The notes under the pieces were generated by a model. It ran no database searches. It saw nothing but the letters and a program-made list of their open reading frames with translations, and was not told the DNA's origin. A stretch of DNA of 64,000 nt. It comes from DATDIC01 sp963777625 (GTDB lineage: Bacteria; Pseudomonadota; Alphaproteobacteria; Acetobacterales; Acetobacteraceae). The stretch is from positions 1-64,000 of the forward strand of contig CAVZRO010000001.1 in the NCBI GenBank assembly GCA_963777625.1. The letters run 5' to 3'. Position numbers and translations under genes: made by a program. Below, in pieces: positions 50,833 to 59,711 of this stretch (within the stretch, counting starts at the first letter, position 1; the number at the start of each line of letters is the position of its first letter).

Positions 50833-51198
50833 TTACGGACGCGCCCGCAGGTCGGCCGCAACTGAGTTGGGATCCAGCGGCAGATCATGGACGGCCCCGG
50901 TCTTTACTGGCACCAGCCGTGTCGCCACGCCGTCCACCACCAGTTCCAGCCGTCCCGCGTTGCCGCTGTTGAGCAGCAATGTCGGGTCGGCGGGAATCGG
51001 CCACGTATCGCCCGGCCTCATGGTCCGGCGCAGCAGCGTACGTCCGCCTTTCTGGCGTATCTCGACCCAGGAATCCGCGGTGGCCCGAAGCAGCACCTGC
51101 TGCACCGGCTTCGCCGGCGATATCTCGGCCGGAGCCTGATTCGCCGCATCGATCGTTTGCGATGTCACCGGCGTCGAGCTTTCCGCCGGCGCTGGCAC
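50833..51198 (-). CDS. DUF4115/RodZ C-terminal-like domain protein, probably a fragment
   Basis: The 121-residue frame ends in a beta-rich domain of the RodZ C-terminal type: QQVLLRATADSWVEIRQKGG, LLRRTMRPGDTWPIPADPTL and LNSGNAGRLELVVDGVATRL. In RodZ this domain lies in the periplasm after a Pro-rich linker. Upstream, an Ala/Pro-rich linker continues to the stop of the coiled-coil gene at 51414, but with a frame change near 51245 in a GCG run. The two frames may therefore be one gene broken by a TAG (51414-51416) and one slip. Confidence 0.6.
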   Translation of the reverse strand: MPAPAESSTPVTSQTIDAANQAPAEISPAKPVQQVLLRATADSWVEIRQKGGRTLLRRTMRPGDTWPIPADPTLLLNSGNAGRLELVVDGVATRLVPVKTGAVHDLPLDPNSVAADLRARP

Positions 51199-51413
51199 GG
51201 TGGGTAACGACGCAACAGACGCCGTTTCGCTGCCCGATGCGCCGCCGCCGCCGCAACGGGCGATGGTGTCACGCCAGCCGGCGGCACAACCGCCGGCGTC
51301 GCGGCAGCCGACGATGCTGCTGCCCCTGGCGCCGGTCCCGCCGCCGGCGCTGCCACCGCCACGCTTGGAGTCGGAGCCGGTCCCGGTGCCGCCGGCGGCA
51401 AATCGGGCGCGAG

Positions 51414-51980
51414 CTAGGCCACCGTGGACGGCGCCGCCCCCGCCGACACCGAACCCGCCACCGGCGACACCGAAGCCGGCTCGATCCGCGGCGGCGGCTG
51501 GAAGCCCGCCAACTCTGCAACCCGCGTGGTGAAACGGTTAGCCAACTCGCGCGGTGTCGGTCTCAGGCCGAAACCGGCCCAGGCGGCGGCACCAGCCAGT
51601 ATCACGACCGCCAGCACGATCAGCGGAGCGATCCGCCCGACCGGCCAGGACCGGCTTGGTTCGCGCGCCGCCAACCGAGCCTCATGCGCCTCGACCCGTC
51701 GGGACAGCAATTCCACCGACTCGCGCAACGACCGCATCTCGGCAGCCGCCTGCGCGACGGCACTCCCGCCCGCCGCCGCCGCGCGCTCCTGCGCGTCCAC
51801 GCGCCGGCGCAGTTCCGTAACCTCGCCCGCAATCCGGTGAAGCTCCGTCTCGGCGCGCGTCACGCTCGCCGTGATCCCGGCGACACCCCCCGTACGCGCC
51901 AGTTCGGCATCATACCGCACCGCTTCCAGGCTCTTCGCCAGCCGGTCGAACAATGCGTCGTCGTCCTGTTGGTCTGCCAT
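51414..51980 (-). CDS. Coiled-coil membrane-anchored protein of unknown function
   Basis: 188 residues starting MADQQDDDALFDRLAKSLEA. Residues ~40-110 form a predicted coiled coil (AETELHRIAGEVTELRRRVD and ESVELLSRRVEAHEARLAAR). One transmembrane helix follows (APLIVLAVVILAGAAAWAGF), then a short Pro/Ser-rich tail cut by TAG. The frame stays open beyond that TAG into a Pro/Ala linker and, after a slip, a DUF4115-like domain. As a fused product it would resemble RodZ in layout, with a coiled coil in place of the helix-turn-helix. The upstream region holds a REP (52085-52110) and a TATACT box at 52009-52014 (reverse strand AGTATA). Confidence 0.65.
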   Translation of the reverse strand: MADQQDDDALFDRLAKSLEAVRYDAELARTGGVAGITASVTRAETELHRIAGEVTELRRRVDAQERAAAAGGSAVAQAAAEMRSLRESVELLSRRVEAHEARLAAREPSRSWPVGRIAPLIVLAVVILAGAAAWAGFGLRPTPRELANRFTTRVAELAGFQPPPRIEPASVSPVAGSVSAGAAPSTVA

Positions 51981-52269
51981 GCCGGTCTGCCGTTTCGATA
52001 CCGGGAGTATAGAGCAGATCGCGTCCGACTGGAATTGCTTCAATTCCCGCGCCGCCACCGTCGTTCCCCGCGCCCGTCTCGTCGTTCCCGCGCAAGCGGG
52101 AACCCATGCCCCACTCGCGCTAAAACCCACCCGCCAGCACACGAATGGAACGAACCCGTCCGCCGCGTGGACAGTCCCCCCGCCAGCGCGCCCCGGTATC
52201 ATTGCTTTCGTGCGCAGCCGCCACACCAACCCTGCGCGCGTACCAGTAACCCCTTCAGGCCGCCTGCTA

Positions 52270-53283
52270 TCAGACCACCGGCACGCCCGTCGTCGTCGAA
52301 TATTCGAAATGCAGCGCCTGCCCTGGATGCACCACCGCGAACGCCGCGTGGGCTGCCACAGCCGCCTCGCTGAACCCTTGCAGAATCAGCTTCAGCTTGC
52401 CCGGGTAAGTGGCCACATCCCCGATTGCGAATATCCCCGGAACGCTGGTCTGGCACGTCGCCGGATCCACCCGGACATGGTGCTGCTCCAGATCCAGCCC
52501 CCATCCGGCAATCGGCCCCAGGTCCATCGCCAGCCCGAAGAACGCCAGCAACACGTCCGCCGGAAGCCGCCGGGTCTCGCCCTGCAAGGTGGCGACCTCG
52601 ACCTCCACCAGCACCCCGCCCGCCCCGTGCAGGGCATGCAGTTGATACGGCACCACCATCTCGATCGCGCCACGCGCTGCCGCTGCCGCAAGCTGCGCCG
52701 CGCTCTCCGGTGCGGCACGGAATTTCGCCCGCCGATGTACCACCGCCACCTGCGCGATGTCCCGCAGCGCCAGCGCCCAGTCCACCGCCGAATCGCCGCC
52801 CCCGGCAATCACCACCCGCTTGCCGCGCAACTCCTCGCGACGGCGCACATAGTACCGCACGGCACCGCTCGCCTCGTAGGCGGCCAACCCATCCACCGGC
52901 GGCCGATTGGGCCCGAACGCGCCGACCCCCGCCGCCACCATCACCGCCTTGGCGCGGATCGTGTCGCCCGCATCCGTCACCAGCCGGAAATCCCCTTCCT
53001 GCCCGGTCAGCCCCTCCACCCGCCGCCCCAGCAGACGCGGTGCATGGAACGGCGCGACCTGCCGCTCCAGCGCCGCCACCAACTCCCCCGCCTGGACCAT
53101 CGGATGGCCGGGAATGTCGTAGATCGGCTTGTCCGGATACAGCGCCGTGCATTGCCCGCCGCTCTCGGTCAGCGCATCGACCACCACGCTGGAGAGCTTG
53201 AGCATCCCCAGTTCGAACACCGCGAACAGCCCCACCGGGCCGGCGCCGATGATTGCTACGTCCGTGCTGAGCTGTTCGGCCAT
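52270..53283 (-). CDS. Ferredoxin/flavodoxin--NADP reductase (TrxR-like fold)
   Basis: FAD enzyme of 337 residues. The FAD-binding start is VAIIGAGPVGLFAVFELGML, the NADP site is RVVIAGGGDSAVDWALAL and the late FAD segment VPGIFAIGDVATYPGKLKLI. It has the thioredoxin-reductase layout but no CxxC redox pair, which marks the YumC-type ferredoxin-NADP reductases found in alphaproteobacteria. The start at 53283 (MAEQLSTDVA) is the family start. It could serve the FdxA ferredoxin encoded at 26899, but that is inference. Confidence 0.93.
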   Translation of the reverse strand: MAEQLSTDVAIIGAGPVGLFAVFELGMLKLSSVVVDALTESGGQCTALYPDKPIYDIPGHPMVQAGELVAALERQVAPFHAPRLLGRRVEGLTGQEGDFRLVTDAGDTIRAKAVMVAAGVGAFGPNRPPVDGLAAYEASGAVRYYVRRREELRGKRVVIAGGGDSAVDWALALRDIAQVAVVHRRAKFRAAPESAAQLAAAAARGAIEMVVPYQLHALHGAGGVLVEVEVATLQGETRRLPADVLLAFFGLAMDLGPIAGWGLDLEQHHVRVDPATCQTSVPGIFAIGDVATYPGKLKLILQGFSEAAVAAHAAFAVVHPGQALHFEYSTTTGVPVV

Positions 53284-53371
53284 GCCTTGCCCGTACCCGC
53301 CGGGCCGCACCGGATCAAGAGCCGCTCCACCCGGCCGTGGCGAGTCCGCCGCATTTGCAACCAGAACCGCG

Positions 53372-54193
53372 TCAGCTCGGGTAAACCCGAGTTGTTATCG
53401 TGATCGGGCGCCCGTTGGCGTTCGCGCGCACCGTCTCCAGTGCGCCGATCGGCAATCCCGACTCTATGTCGATCAATGCGACCCCGTGCGGACACAACGA
53501 CACCGGGGCTTTCTCCACCTCCGCGCGCGTGCACCCGGTCAGGCGCAGGACCACCACCGAATATCCATGCCAGTCCGCCATGCCCGCCACGATCCCGCGC
53601 ACGTCGCCCGCCGGTAACTCGCTATGCGAAACATAGCGCACGCGCCGTAGTGAATTGCCGGTGGCGACGCCATCGGACGGAAGAATGAACGTGGCGAACT
53701 CGTCATCCCTGGCGCCCCCTTGATCGCTCGCCGCGCAACCATGCGTGCGGTCCACCCATTCCCGTCGCGCGTTCCACCTCCGGTCCACGTCAACCCGCAG
53801 GCGCAGAAGCGGCTCAGTGCCACACGAAACCACGTTGCCCGCCGCAGTCACGCGCGTGATATCCCCCTCGAACCGGATCGATGCCCCCGCTGGCACCAGC
53901 GAAACGCTCATCAGCATCGATGCATCGACGGACTTCCGGCCTGTATCGACCGTCATATCGCGCTGCAGGACCACGGGTCCCTGTGGGTGTACACGCAGCA
54001 TGATCGGCGTCTGGATCGGCGTGGTCCGCTGTTCGACCTGCGCGATCTCCACGTTCACGTTCGGTGTCGCCGTCGCCGTGGCCCGCTGCTGGAGTTGCGT
54101 GCATCCCGCTCCGGCACACACCAGCCCTGCTGCAACCGCCACTTTCGCAATGCGTCGCCCCACTTTCCGCCGACACGCCATCCTCCGCACCAT
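53372..54193 (-). CDS. Lipoprotein of unknown function
   Basis: About 273 residues. A basic N-terminus and the hydrophobic stretch AKVAVAAGLVCAGAGC end in a lipobox Cys, so it should be lipid-anchored. The mature part starts QLQQRATATATPNVNVEIAQ and contains seven further Cys. No domain is recognised. Notable strings are RVHPQGPVVLQRDMTVDTGR and HSELPAGDVRGIVAGMADWH. The start could also be the ATG at 54181 or 54226. Confidence 0.65.
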   Translation of the reverse strand: MVRRMACRRKVGRRIAKVAVAAGLVCAGAGCTQLQQRATATATPNVNVEIAQVEQRTTPIQTPIMLRVHPQGPVVLQRDMTVDTGRKSVDASMLMSVSLVPAGASIRFEGDITRVTAAGNVVSCGTEPLLRLRVDVDRRWNARREWVDRTHGCAASDQGGARDDEFATFILPSDGVATGNSLRRVRYVSHSELPAGDVRGIVAGMADWHGYSVVVLRLTGCTRAEVEKAPVSLCPHGVALIDIESGLPIGALETVRANANGRPITITTRVYPS

Positions 54194-54245
54194 CCTTCCG
54201 CGCAGTTTCGTCACGCCCGCCAGCACCCGTCATGCCCGACAGTAC

Positions 54246-54304
54246 CCGTCACGGCCTCGCCCCCGTCATAGCCGGGCTTGTCCCGGCCATCCACGCTTAT
54301 ACCG
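54246..54304. repeat. Dispersed repeat A, partial copy 5
   Basis: Only the middle remains: CCCGTCACGGCC, then GCCGGGCTTGTCCCGGCCAT, CCACGCTTATACCGC. Both termini and the right half of the core are missing. Confidence 0.6.
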
Positions 54305-54422
54305 CAACATCAAGCCCCTACCGCCCGCAATTACCCCCCCGACGGCCACGCCGCAACCTCCCGCCCGCACCTGCCCCTTGCTATGACGTGCAACGCCCAC
54401 CCGCAATCGGCATAACGCACCA

Positions 54423-55376
54423 ATGCATCTCCGGCGCGATCCTCGCATTCGAATCCGACGCCCGCTCGGCAAGAGGTCAGCGCGGATCCGCCTCGGCTCC
54501 TACGAAATCCAGAAAAAAGGCATCTCGCGCTTCGACCTGCGCGATCCCTATCACCTCGCTATCGCGCTGACCTGGCCGCAATTCCTCACCCTCCTGCTCT
54601 CGGTCTACCTGCTGGTAAACGTCATCTTTGCGGCGTTATTCTGGCTGGTTCCCGGCTGCATCGCGAACGCCCGGCCACATCAATTTGGCGACGCGTTCTT
54701 CTTCAGCATCGAAACGCTGGCCACCGTCGGCTACGGCGACATGTATCCGGCGTCCCTCTATGGCCATTCCGTCGCCGCCGCCGAGATCATCTGCGGCGTC
54801 GCCTTCACCGCCATCCTCACCGGCCTCACGTTCGTCCGCTTTTCGCGTCCGCAGGCAAAGCTCATCTTCGCTGCCAATCCCGTCGTCGCGGTGCACCGCG
54901 GCAAGCCTACGCTGATGGTAAGGCTCGGCAACGCCCGTGCCGCCGTGTTGTCAAACGCAACCGCATCGCTGAATCTCCTGCTCGCCGAGATCATCGCCGA
55001 TGGCAAGGTGATCCGCCGCGCCCAGGAGTTGCACCTGGAACGAGCGCACGTGCCGATCTTTCCGCTCACCTGGACATTGATGCATGTCCTCGATGAACGC
55101 AGCCCGCTGCATGGCTGTGACGCGGCGCGGGCCATCGCCGACCGCGCACAGGTCTTCGTCACCATCGAGGCGCGCGACCCGACCCTGGCGACCACAGTGC
55201 ACGATATCCATATTTACCTGCCGGAAGATATCCGCTTCGGCGTGCGTTATGTCGACATCATCTCGATCGCCGACGACGGCACGCCGATCGCCGACCTGAC
55301 CATGATCGGCGCATTGGAGCCCGACCTTGTCGACCGCCCGGAACCCGGCTGGACCGACCACGAGGAGCATGGCTGA
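54423..55376 (+). CDS. KirBac-type inward rectifier potassium channel
   Basis: Ion channel of 317 residues. After a basic N-terminus and slide helix (SRFDLRDPYHLAIALTWPQF) comes the first helix (TLLLSVYLLVNVIFAALFWL). Next are the pore helix and selectivity filter with TVGYGDM at residues 101-107, the second helix (AEIICGVAFTAILTGLTFVR) and the IRK-type cytoplasmic beta domain (GKPTLMVRLGNARAAVLSNA, HVPIFPLTWTLMHVLDERSP, RYVDIISIADDGTP). The length and order match KirBac3.1. The gene stands alone. Confidence 0.95.
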   Translation: MHLRRDPRIRIRRPLGKRSARIRLGSYEIQKKGISRFDLRDPYHLAIALTWPQFLTLLLSVYLLVNVIFAALFWLVPGCIANARPHQFGDAFFFSIETLATVGYGDMYPASLYGHSVAAAEIICGVAFTAILTGLTFVRFSRPQAKLIFAANPVVAVHRGKPTLMVRLGNARAAVLSNATASLNLLLAEIIADGKVIRRAQELHLERAHVPIFPLTWTLMHVLDERSPLHGCDAARAIADRAQVFVTIEARDPTLATTVHDIHIYLPEDIRFGVRYVDIISIADDGTPIADLTMIGALEPDLVDRPEPGWTDHEEHG

Positions 55377-55947
55377 GATTCCGTCCCTGGCTCGCTTCCA
55401 TCTTGTGCATCGACCGCCATGCCGAGCCCGGCGAATTGCCGTCGCAGTTGAGATAGTGTTGTGCCGATCTGTATCGGACCCTGAGTGCCAGAGGGCGTTG
55501 ATCATGGTCCGGCGCCATCGACCACCGCTGCTGTCGTCGGTCTGCGATCTTGTGCACCTCCCGATTGCGCCGCCGATCACGCATTGGCACGGCTGCAATT
55601 CAGCCGCGATAATTTCACCGAAGTCCGGCACATCGGGAATGCTGGCTGCCGCAGAGTCCACGTCTCGAAAGCCCGCACGCCGCTCGGTGACTGGCCGTGC
55701 GGCGCAAGGTAGAATTGTCACCTGGGCGCGACACCAGCCACGTGCCTCTCCGAAGCCAAGGACGTTTCTTTGTTCGGTTGAAACAGAGCCGTTTCTTCGT
55801 CCCGGCCGCCCCCGCACAAGCGCCGCGCGCAGCGGCGGTCAAGGATGGACGCGCAAGCGGCCACCGCGCAGCGGCGCGCAGCGTCCTTGAGGGCCGCGAG
55901 CACGGCGCGACACTGGGGGGCAACGGGCGCTGCGTGCGGTCAGGCTG
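55377..55947. other. Gene-free stretch after the potassium channel gene
   Basis: Several frames stay open by chance in this GC-rich DNA, but none shows a known domain or a ribosome-binding site. Near 55767-55800 there is a short inverted pair (GTTTCTTTGTTCGGTTGAAA then CAGAGCCGTTTC) that could be the edge of a degraded mobile element, since a transposase remnant follows. Confidence 0.5.
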
Positions 55948-56124
55948 GCAGTGCGCCGCTGACACGACGTGGCGGCCGAACCGACCGAGCAGCAACCGCA
56001 ATGCCTGACGCCGGCCGTTCCCAATCAGCCGACAGGCATCCGCGATGCGGACCCGGCCGGGCTGAACGCCAAGCAGAACTTCGAGCCGGCTGAACTCCCG
56101 CGTGCTCATCGACATCGCGGCCAT
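55948..56124 (-). pseudogene. ISNCY-type transposase, N-terminal remnant
   Basis: Reads MAAMSMSTREFSRLEVLLGV, then GRVRIADACRLIGNGRRQAL and RLLLGRFGRH. This matches the opening helix-turn-helix of ISNCY-family transposases (SRREFSRLEVL...RQVFRLL). About 60 codons on, the similarity stops. Just upstream lies a palindrome, CCGTAGAG at 56149-56156 and CTCTACGG at 56165-56172, possibly the old element end. Confidence 0.65.
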
Positions 56125-56224
56125 GGCACCGCTCCCGGGACGCTACCACCGTAGAGGGTGACATCTCTCTACGGCGCCTACACAGGAATGCCGCAGCAGA
56201 CACGTTATGACAACCCGACAGGGC

Positions 56225-56488
56225 CTAACGCTGAGGTACGTCACAAAAACCCCAACTTTGCCGATGTGCCCACACGTACCGACGCCGCTGCTCACCTGTC
56301 TTTACGTAATACCGGAAGTCCTCCATGTAGTCGGCGAACTCTGCGGTGTCGATGTGGAAGCTTTCGAGAATCGCTTGGCATTGATCTGGTGAAGGCGGTT
56401 GTTCCGCTGCGAGGGTGTTATTAACGTAAGATGTCTCCCTCTGAAGGTTATTATGGCACTCGACCTTCGGAGTTGAAACGACCCTCAA
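56225..56488 (-). CDS. Small protein of unknown function
   Basis: 87 codons on DNA with a lower GC content than its neighbours. The central part reads SPDQCQAILESFHIDTAEFA and DYMEDFRYYVKTGEQRRRYV, a sensible globular composition with aromatic and charged residues. No family is recognised. There is no strong ribosome-binding site, and it ends where livF of system 2 ends on the same strand, so it lies just downstream of that operon. It may be a transferred fragment. Confidence 0.4.
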   Translation of the reverse strand: MRVVSTPKVECHNNLQRETSYVNNTLAAEQPPSPDQCQAILESFHIDTAEFADYMEDFRYYVKTGEQRRRYVWAHRQSWGFCDVPQR

Positions 56489-56489
56489 G

Positions 56490-57185
56490 TCAGAAATAAT
56501 CCCACACGTTCGACGCGCGCGCCACCTCAGGCGCGCCGTCGAATACGATCCGCCCGTTGTTCATGATGACAACGCGGTCGGCGATCTGCATCGCCGCCGC
56601 GACGTTCTGCTCGACCAGGATGGCGCCGACGCCATGGTCGCGGCACAGCGTCTGCACCTGCGCGAACAGCCGCTCCACCAGGTTCGGCGCCAGCCCGATC
56701 GACGGCTCGTCCAGCATCAGGAAGCGGGGCGTGCCGAGGATCGCCAGGGCGAATGCCAGCATCTGCTGCTGGCCGCCGCTCAGGCTGCCGGCGCGGATAG
56801 AGGGCCGCTCGGCGAGTGCGGGGAACAGCCGGTAGGCGTCGGCGGGGGCGAACATCGGGCGCGTTGCGGCGGTGCGGGCGGCGACCACGTCGATATTCTC
56901 GGCGACACTGAGATCCGGGAAGATCCCCCTGCCCTCCGGCAGCAGCCGCAACCCGAGCGCCACCCGTTCGGCGACTGGCATCCGCCCTAGCGCACGGCCC
57001 AGGAACCGCACCTCGCCGGCGCGCGCGGGCAGAAGGCCCATGGCGGTTTTCAGCGTGGTGGTCTTGCCGGCGCCGTTGTGCCCCAGCAGCGCCAGGATGC
57101 GGCCTGGCTCCAGGGCAAGCGAGATATCGGTGATGACCGTCTTGGCGCCGTAGCCGGCGGCCAGCGAGACCAGTTCCAATGTCAC
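56490..57185 (-). CDS. livF: ABC transporter ATPase LivF (system 2)
   Basis: ATPase of 231 residues. Walker A is LLGHNGAGKTTTLKTA, the signature LSGGQQQMLAFALAIL and Walker B FLMLDEPSIGLAPNLV. It lacks the C-terminal extension of the system 1 protein. The start overlaps the end of livG (57182) by four bases. Gene order KHMGF is the same as in system 1, but the proteins differ throughout, so this is not a recent duplication. Confidence 0.95.
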   Translation of the reverse strand: MTLELVSLAAGYGAKTVITDISLALEPGRILALLGHNGAGKTTTLKTAMGLLPARAGEVRFLGRALGRMPVAERVALGLRLLPEGRGIFPDLSVAENIDVVAARTAATRPMFAPADAYRLFPALAERPSIRAGSLSGGQQQMLAFALAILGTPRFLMLDEPSIGLAPNLVERLFAQVQTLCRDHGVGAILVEQNVAAAMQIADRVVIMNNGRIVFDGAPEVARASNVWDYF

Positions 57186-57946
57186 AGCGCGCCACCGAAG
57201 TAGATTTCCGCCAGCTTCGGATCGGCGATGATGTCGGCCGGCGCGCCCTGTGCCAACAGATGTCCCTGGTGCAGGAACAGGACTTCGTCGGCGATCTGCT
57301 GCACGACGCGGGTGTTGTGCTCGACTACCAGCAGCGTCTTGCCTTCCTGTTGCAGCCGGCGAAGCAGCACCATCACCTGGTCGAGCGCGCCGGCGGCGAG
57401 GCCGGAGGCGGGTTCGTCCAGCAGCAGCAGCTCTGCACCGGTGGCAAGCACGCGGGCGACCGTGAGCAGCTTCTGCTCGCCGTAGGACAGGTTGCGCACC
57501 CGCTCATTGGCGCGATCGGCAAGCCCGACATGCACGAGCCATTCGCGCGCTTCCTCGCGCCGCCGGGTCTGCAGACGGGCGGCGTGCAGCGGACGAAAGA
57601 TGGCACCCAGCGGTTCCTCGCCGAACTGGCCGCCGACACCGATCAGCACGTTGTCGAGCGCGGTCAGGTCGGTGAACAGGCGCAGGTGCTGGAAGGTGCG
57701 GGCGATTCCAGCGGCCACGATGGCTTGCGGGCGCAACCCGTCGAGCGAATGGTCGCGGAATGTCACCGTGCCCTCTTCCGGACGGAGAAAGCCGGTGATG
57801 ATGTTGAAGATGGTGGTCTTGCCGGCGCCGTTCGGTCCGACAAGGCAGGTGATGCGGCCTTGCTCTACGGCGAAGGTGGTGCCGTCCAGCGCCTGCAATC
57901 CGCCGAAGCGTTTGCGCAGGGCGGAGACTTGGAGGTAGGCGCTCAA
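57182..57946 (-). CDS. livG: ABC transporter ATPase LivG (system 2)
   Basis: ATPase of 254 residues. Walker A is LVGPNGAGKTTIFNII, the signature LSYGEQKLLTVARVLA and Walker B LLLLDEPASGLAAGAL. AGIARTFQHLRLFTDLTALD is typical of LivG. It overlaps livF downstream and livM upstream by four bases each. Confidence 0.95.
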   Translation of the reverse strand: MSAYLQVSALRKRFGGLQALDGTTFAVEQGRITCLVGPNGAGKTTIFNIITGFLRPEEGTVTFRDHSLDGLRPQAIVAAGIARTFQHLRLFTDLTALDNVLIGVGGQFGEEPLGAIFRPLHAARLQTRRREEAREWLVHVGLADRANERVRNLSYGEQKLLTVARVLATGAELLLLDEPASGLAAGALDQVMVLLRRLQQEGKTLLVVEHNTRVVQQIADEVLFLHQGHLLAQGAPADIIADPKLAEIYFGGAL

Positions 57947-58806
57947 AGCTTCTCGCCCAGCAGGCCTTGCGGGCGAAACAAGGCGAAGGCGATCAGCAGC
58001 AGGCCGTAGAGAAGCTGGCGCGAGGCGGCGGCGACGGTGGTCGGGATCGCCACCAGGCTGAGCGCCTGCGGCAAGGCCAGCAACAGGAATGGCCCGATCA
58101 CCGATCCGGCCAGGGTGCGCGCGCCGCCCACCACGATCATTGTCAGCAGCAGGATCGATGCGTCCAGATCGAACGAGGACGGATCGATGAAGCTCATGAA
58201 GGTCGCGTAGAGGCCCCCGGCGATGCCACCGAACGCGCCGGCCAGCGCGGCGGCTTCCACTTTCGCGCGCAGGACGCCCTTGCCCGCGGCGGCGACCGCC
58301 AGCTCATCCTCGCGGATGGCGCGCAGCAGCCGCCCGAACGGGGCGCGCATGATCAGCGCGAAGCAGAGGCAGCCTATCACCGCGGCGATGCTGGTCATTG
58401 CCAGGTACTGGGTGGTGTCGGTCAGCGTGATGCCGGCAACGGTCGGCGGCGGGATGCCGGGCAGGCCGTTGGCCCCGCCGGTGCCTTCGGTCCAATTGGT
58501 GAAGGCGGCCGTCGCCAGAAGCTGGATACCGAACGACGTCACCACGAAATAGTCTCCGGCAACGCGCAGGCTGGGCAGCGTGATCAGCACGTTGAGCAGA
58601 ATGCAGCAGACCGCCGCGATCGCCAGCGCCGGCAGGAAGGGCAATGTGCCGGAGAGCAGGAAGTCGGCGACGATATAGGCGCCGACGCCGAACACCGCAG
58701 CCTGGGAGACGGAGAAGATGCCGACGATGCCCACCAGCAGGTTGGTGGACAGGCCGAGCAGCACATAAATCTCGGCGAGGATCAGGTAGCTGTAGAGGAA
58801 ATCCAC
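57943..58806 (-). CDS. livM: ABC transporter permease LivM (system 2)
   Basis: Membrane permease of 287 residues with about eight helices. Family segments are NLLVGIVGIFSVSQAAVFGV, RAPFGRLLRAIREDELAVAA and GGLYATFMSFIDPSSFDLDA. It ends FRPQGLLGEKL. In place of the common GLGH/SFGHAAF it has SVSQAAVFG, a known variant. Confidence 0.94.
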   Translation of the reverse strand: MDFLYSYLILAEIYVLLGLSTNLLVGIVGIFSVSQAAVFGVGAYIVADFLLSGTLPFLPALAIAAVCCILLNVLITLPSLRVAGDYFVVTSFGIQLLATAAFTNWTEGTGGANGLPGIPPPTVAGITLTDTTQYLAMTSIAAVIGCLCFALIMRAPFGRLLRAIREDELAVAAAGKGVLRAKVEAAALAGAFGGIAGGLYATFMSFIDPSSFDLDASILLLTMIVVGGARTLAGSVIGPFLLLALPQALSLVAIPTTVAAASRQLLYGLLLIAFALFRPQGLLGEKL

Positions 58807-58816
58807 GTTGCCTCCG

Positions 58817-59677
58817 TCAGGCCGCGGCGAACAGCCCGCGTGGGCGGAACAGCATGAAGATGACGAAGATGAAGAAGGTGATGCCGATGCTCCATTGTCC
58901 CGGCATCACCAGCAGGGACAGGTTCTGCAGCACGACGATCATCACCGACAGCAGGAACGCCCCGGCGATGCTGCCCACGCCGCCGGCGATCATCGCGATG
59001 GTGGCCGTCAGCAGCGGGGTGATGCCGCCATAGGGCTGTAGGCCGAGATCGAACGGCACCAGGACGCCCGGCAAGCACACCACGGCGGAGGCGATGGCGA
59101 TCACGTAGACATAGACGCGGTGAGGGTCGAGCCGGGTGATCTCGGCCAGGAACGGGTTGGAGGCGACCGCACGGATGCGCTTGCCGAGCAGCGTGTAGCG
59201 GGCGAACAGCATCACCACCGCGAAGCCGCACAGGCTGATCACCAGGGTAACGAGCTGCGCGTAGGTCAGCCGCAACCCGCCCAGCGAGAGAATCCGTGCG
59301 GCCCAGGGTGAGGGGAACTGCAATATGTCCGGCGTGTACACTGCGGCGATTATGTTCTGGATCACCGCCAGGGCGCCGAGCGAGGCGATCAGCACGACCA
59401 GATGCGTGGCCCCGCGCCGTTCCAGACGTGCGTAGAGCTGCGTCTGGATCAGCGCGCCGAGCACGGCGCAGGCAAGCATCGCCAGCACCAGCGCCAGCGG
59501 ATCGGGGATGCCGCGCGTCGCGCAGGACCAGGCGAGATAGCCGCCCAGCGTGTACACCCCCGCATGCGCGACATGGAAAATGCGCGTCGTGGAATAGACC
59601 AGCGAGAAGCTGATCGCGACCACGCCGAGGGCGCACCCGGTGACGACGCCGTTGACCAGAAGCTGCAGCAGCAGCAT
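58817..59677 (-). CDS. livH: ABC transporter permease LivH (system 2)
   Basis: Membrane permease of 286 residues. It has LLVNGVVTGCALGVVAISFS, TTRIFHVAHAGVYTLGGYLA and the coupling loop ARYTLLGKRIRAVASNPFLA. It ends LFRPRGLFAAA. Ten bases separate it from livM. The binding-protein gene lies 34 bases upstream without the hairpins seen in system 1. Confidence 0.94.
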   Translation of the reverse strand: MLLLQLLVNGVVTGCALGVVAISFSLVYSTTRIFHVAHAGVYTLGGYLAWSCATRGIPDPLALVLAMLACAVLGALIQTQLYARLERRGATHLVVLIASLGALAVIQNIIAAVYTPDILQFPSPWAARILSLGGLRLTYAQLVTLVISLCGFAVVMLFARYTLLGKRIRAVASNPFLAEITRLDPHRVYVYVIAIASAVVCLPGVLVPFDLGLQPYGGITPLLTATIAMIAGGVGSIAGAFLLSVMIVVLQNLSLLVMPGQWSIGITFFIFVIFMLFRPRGLFAAA

Positions 59678-59711
59678 GAGCGCCGACCCGGCGACGGACG
59701 CGAAAGCGCTG

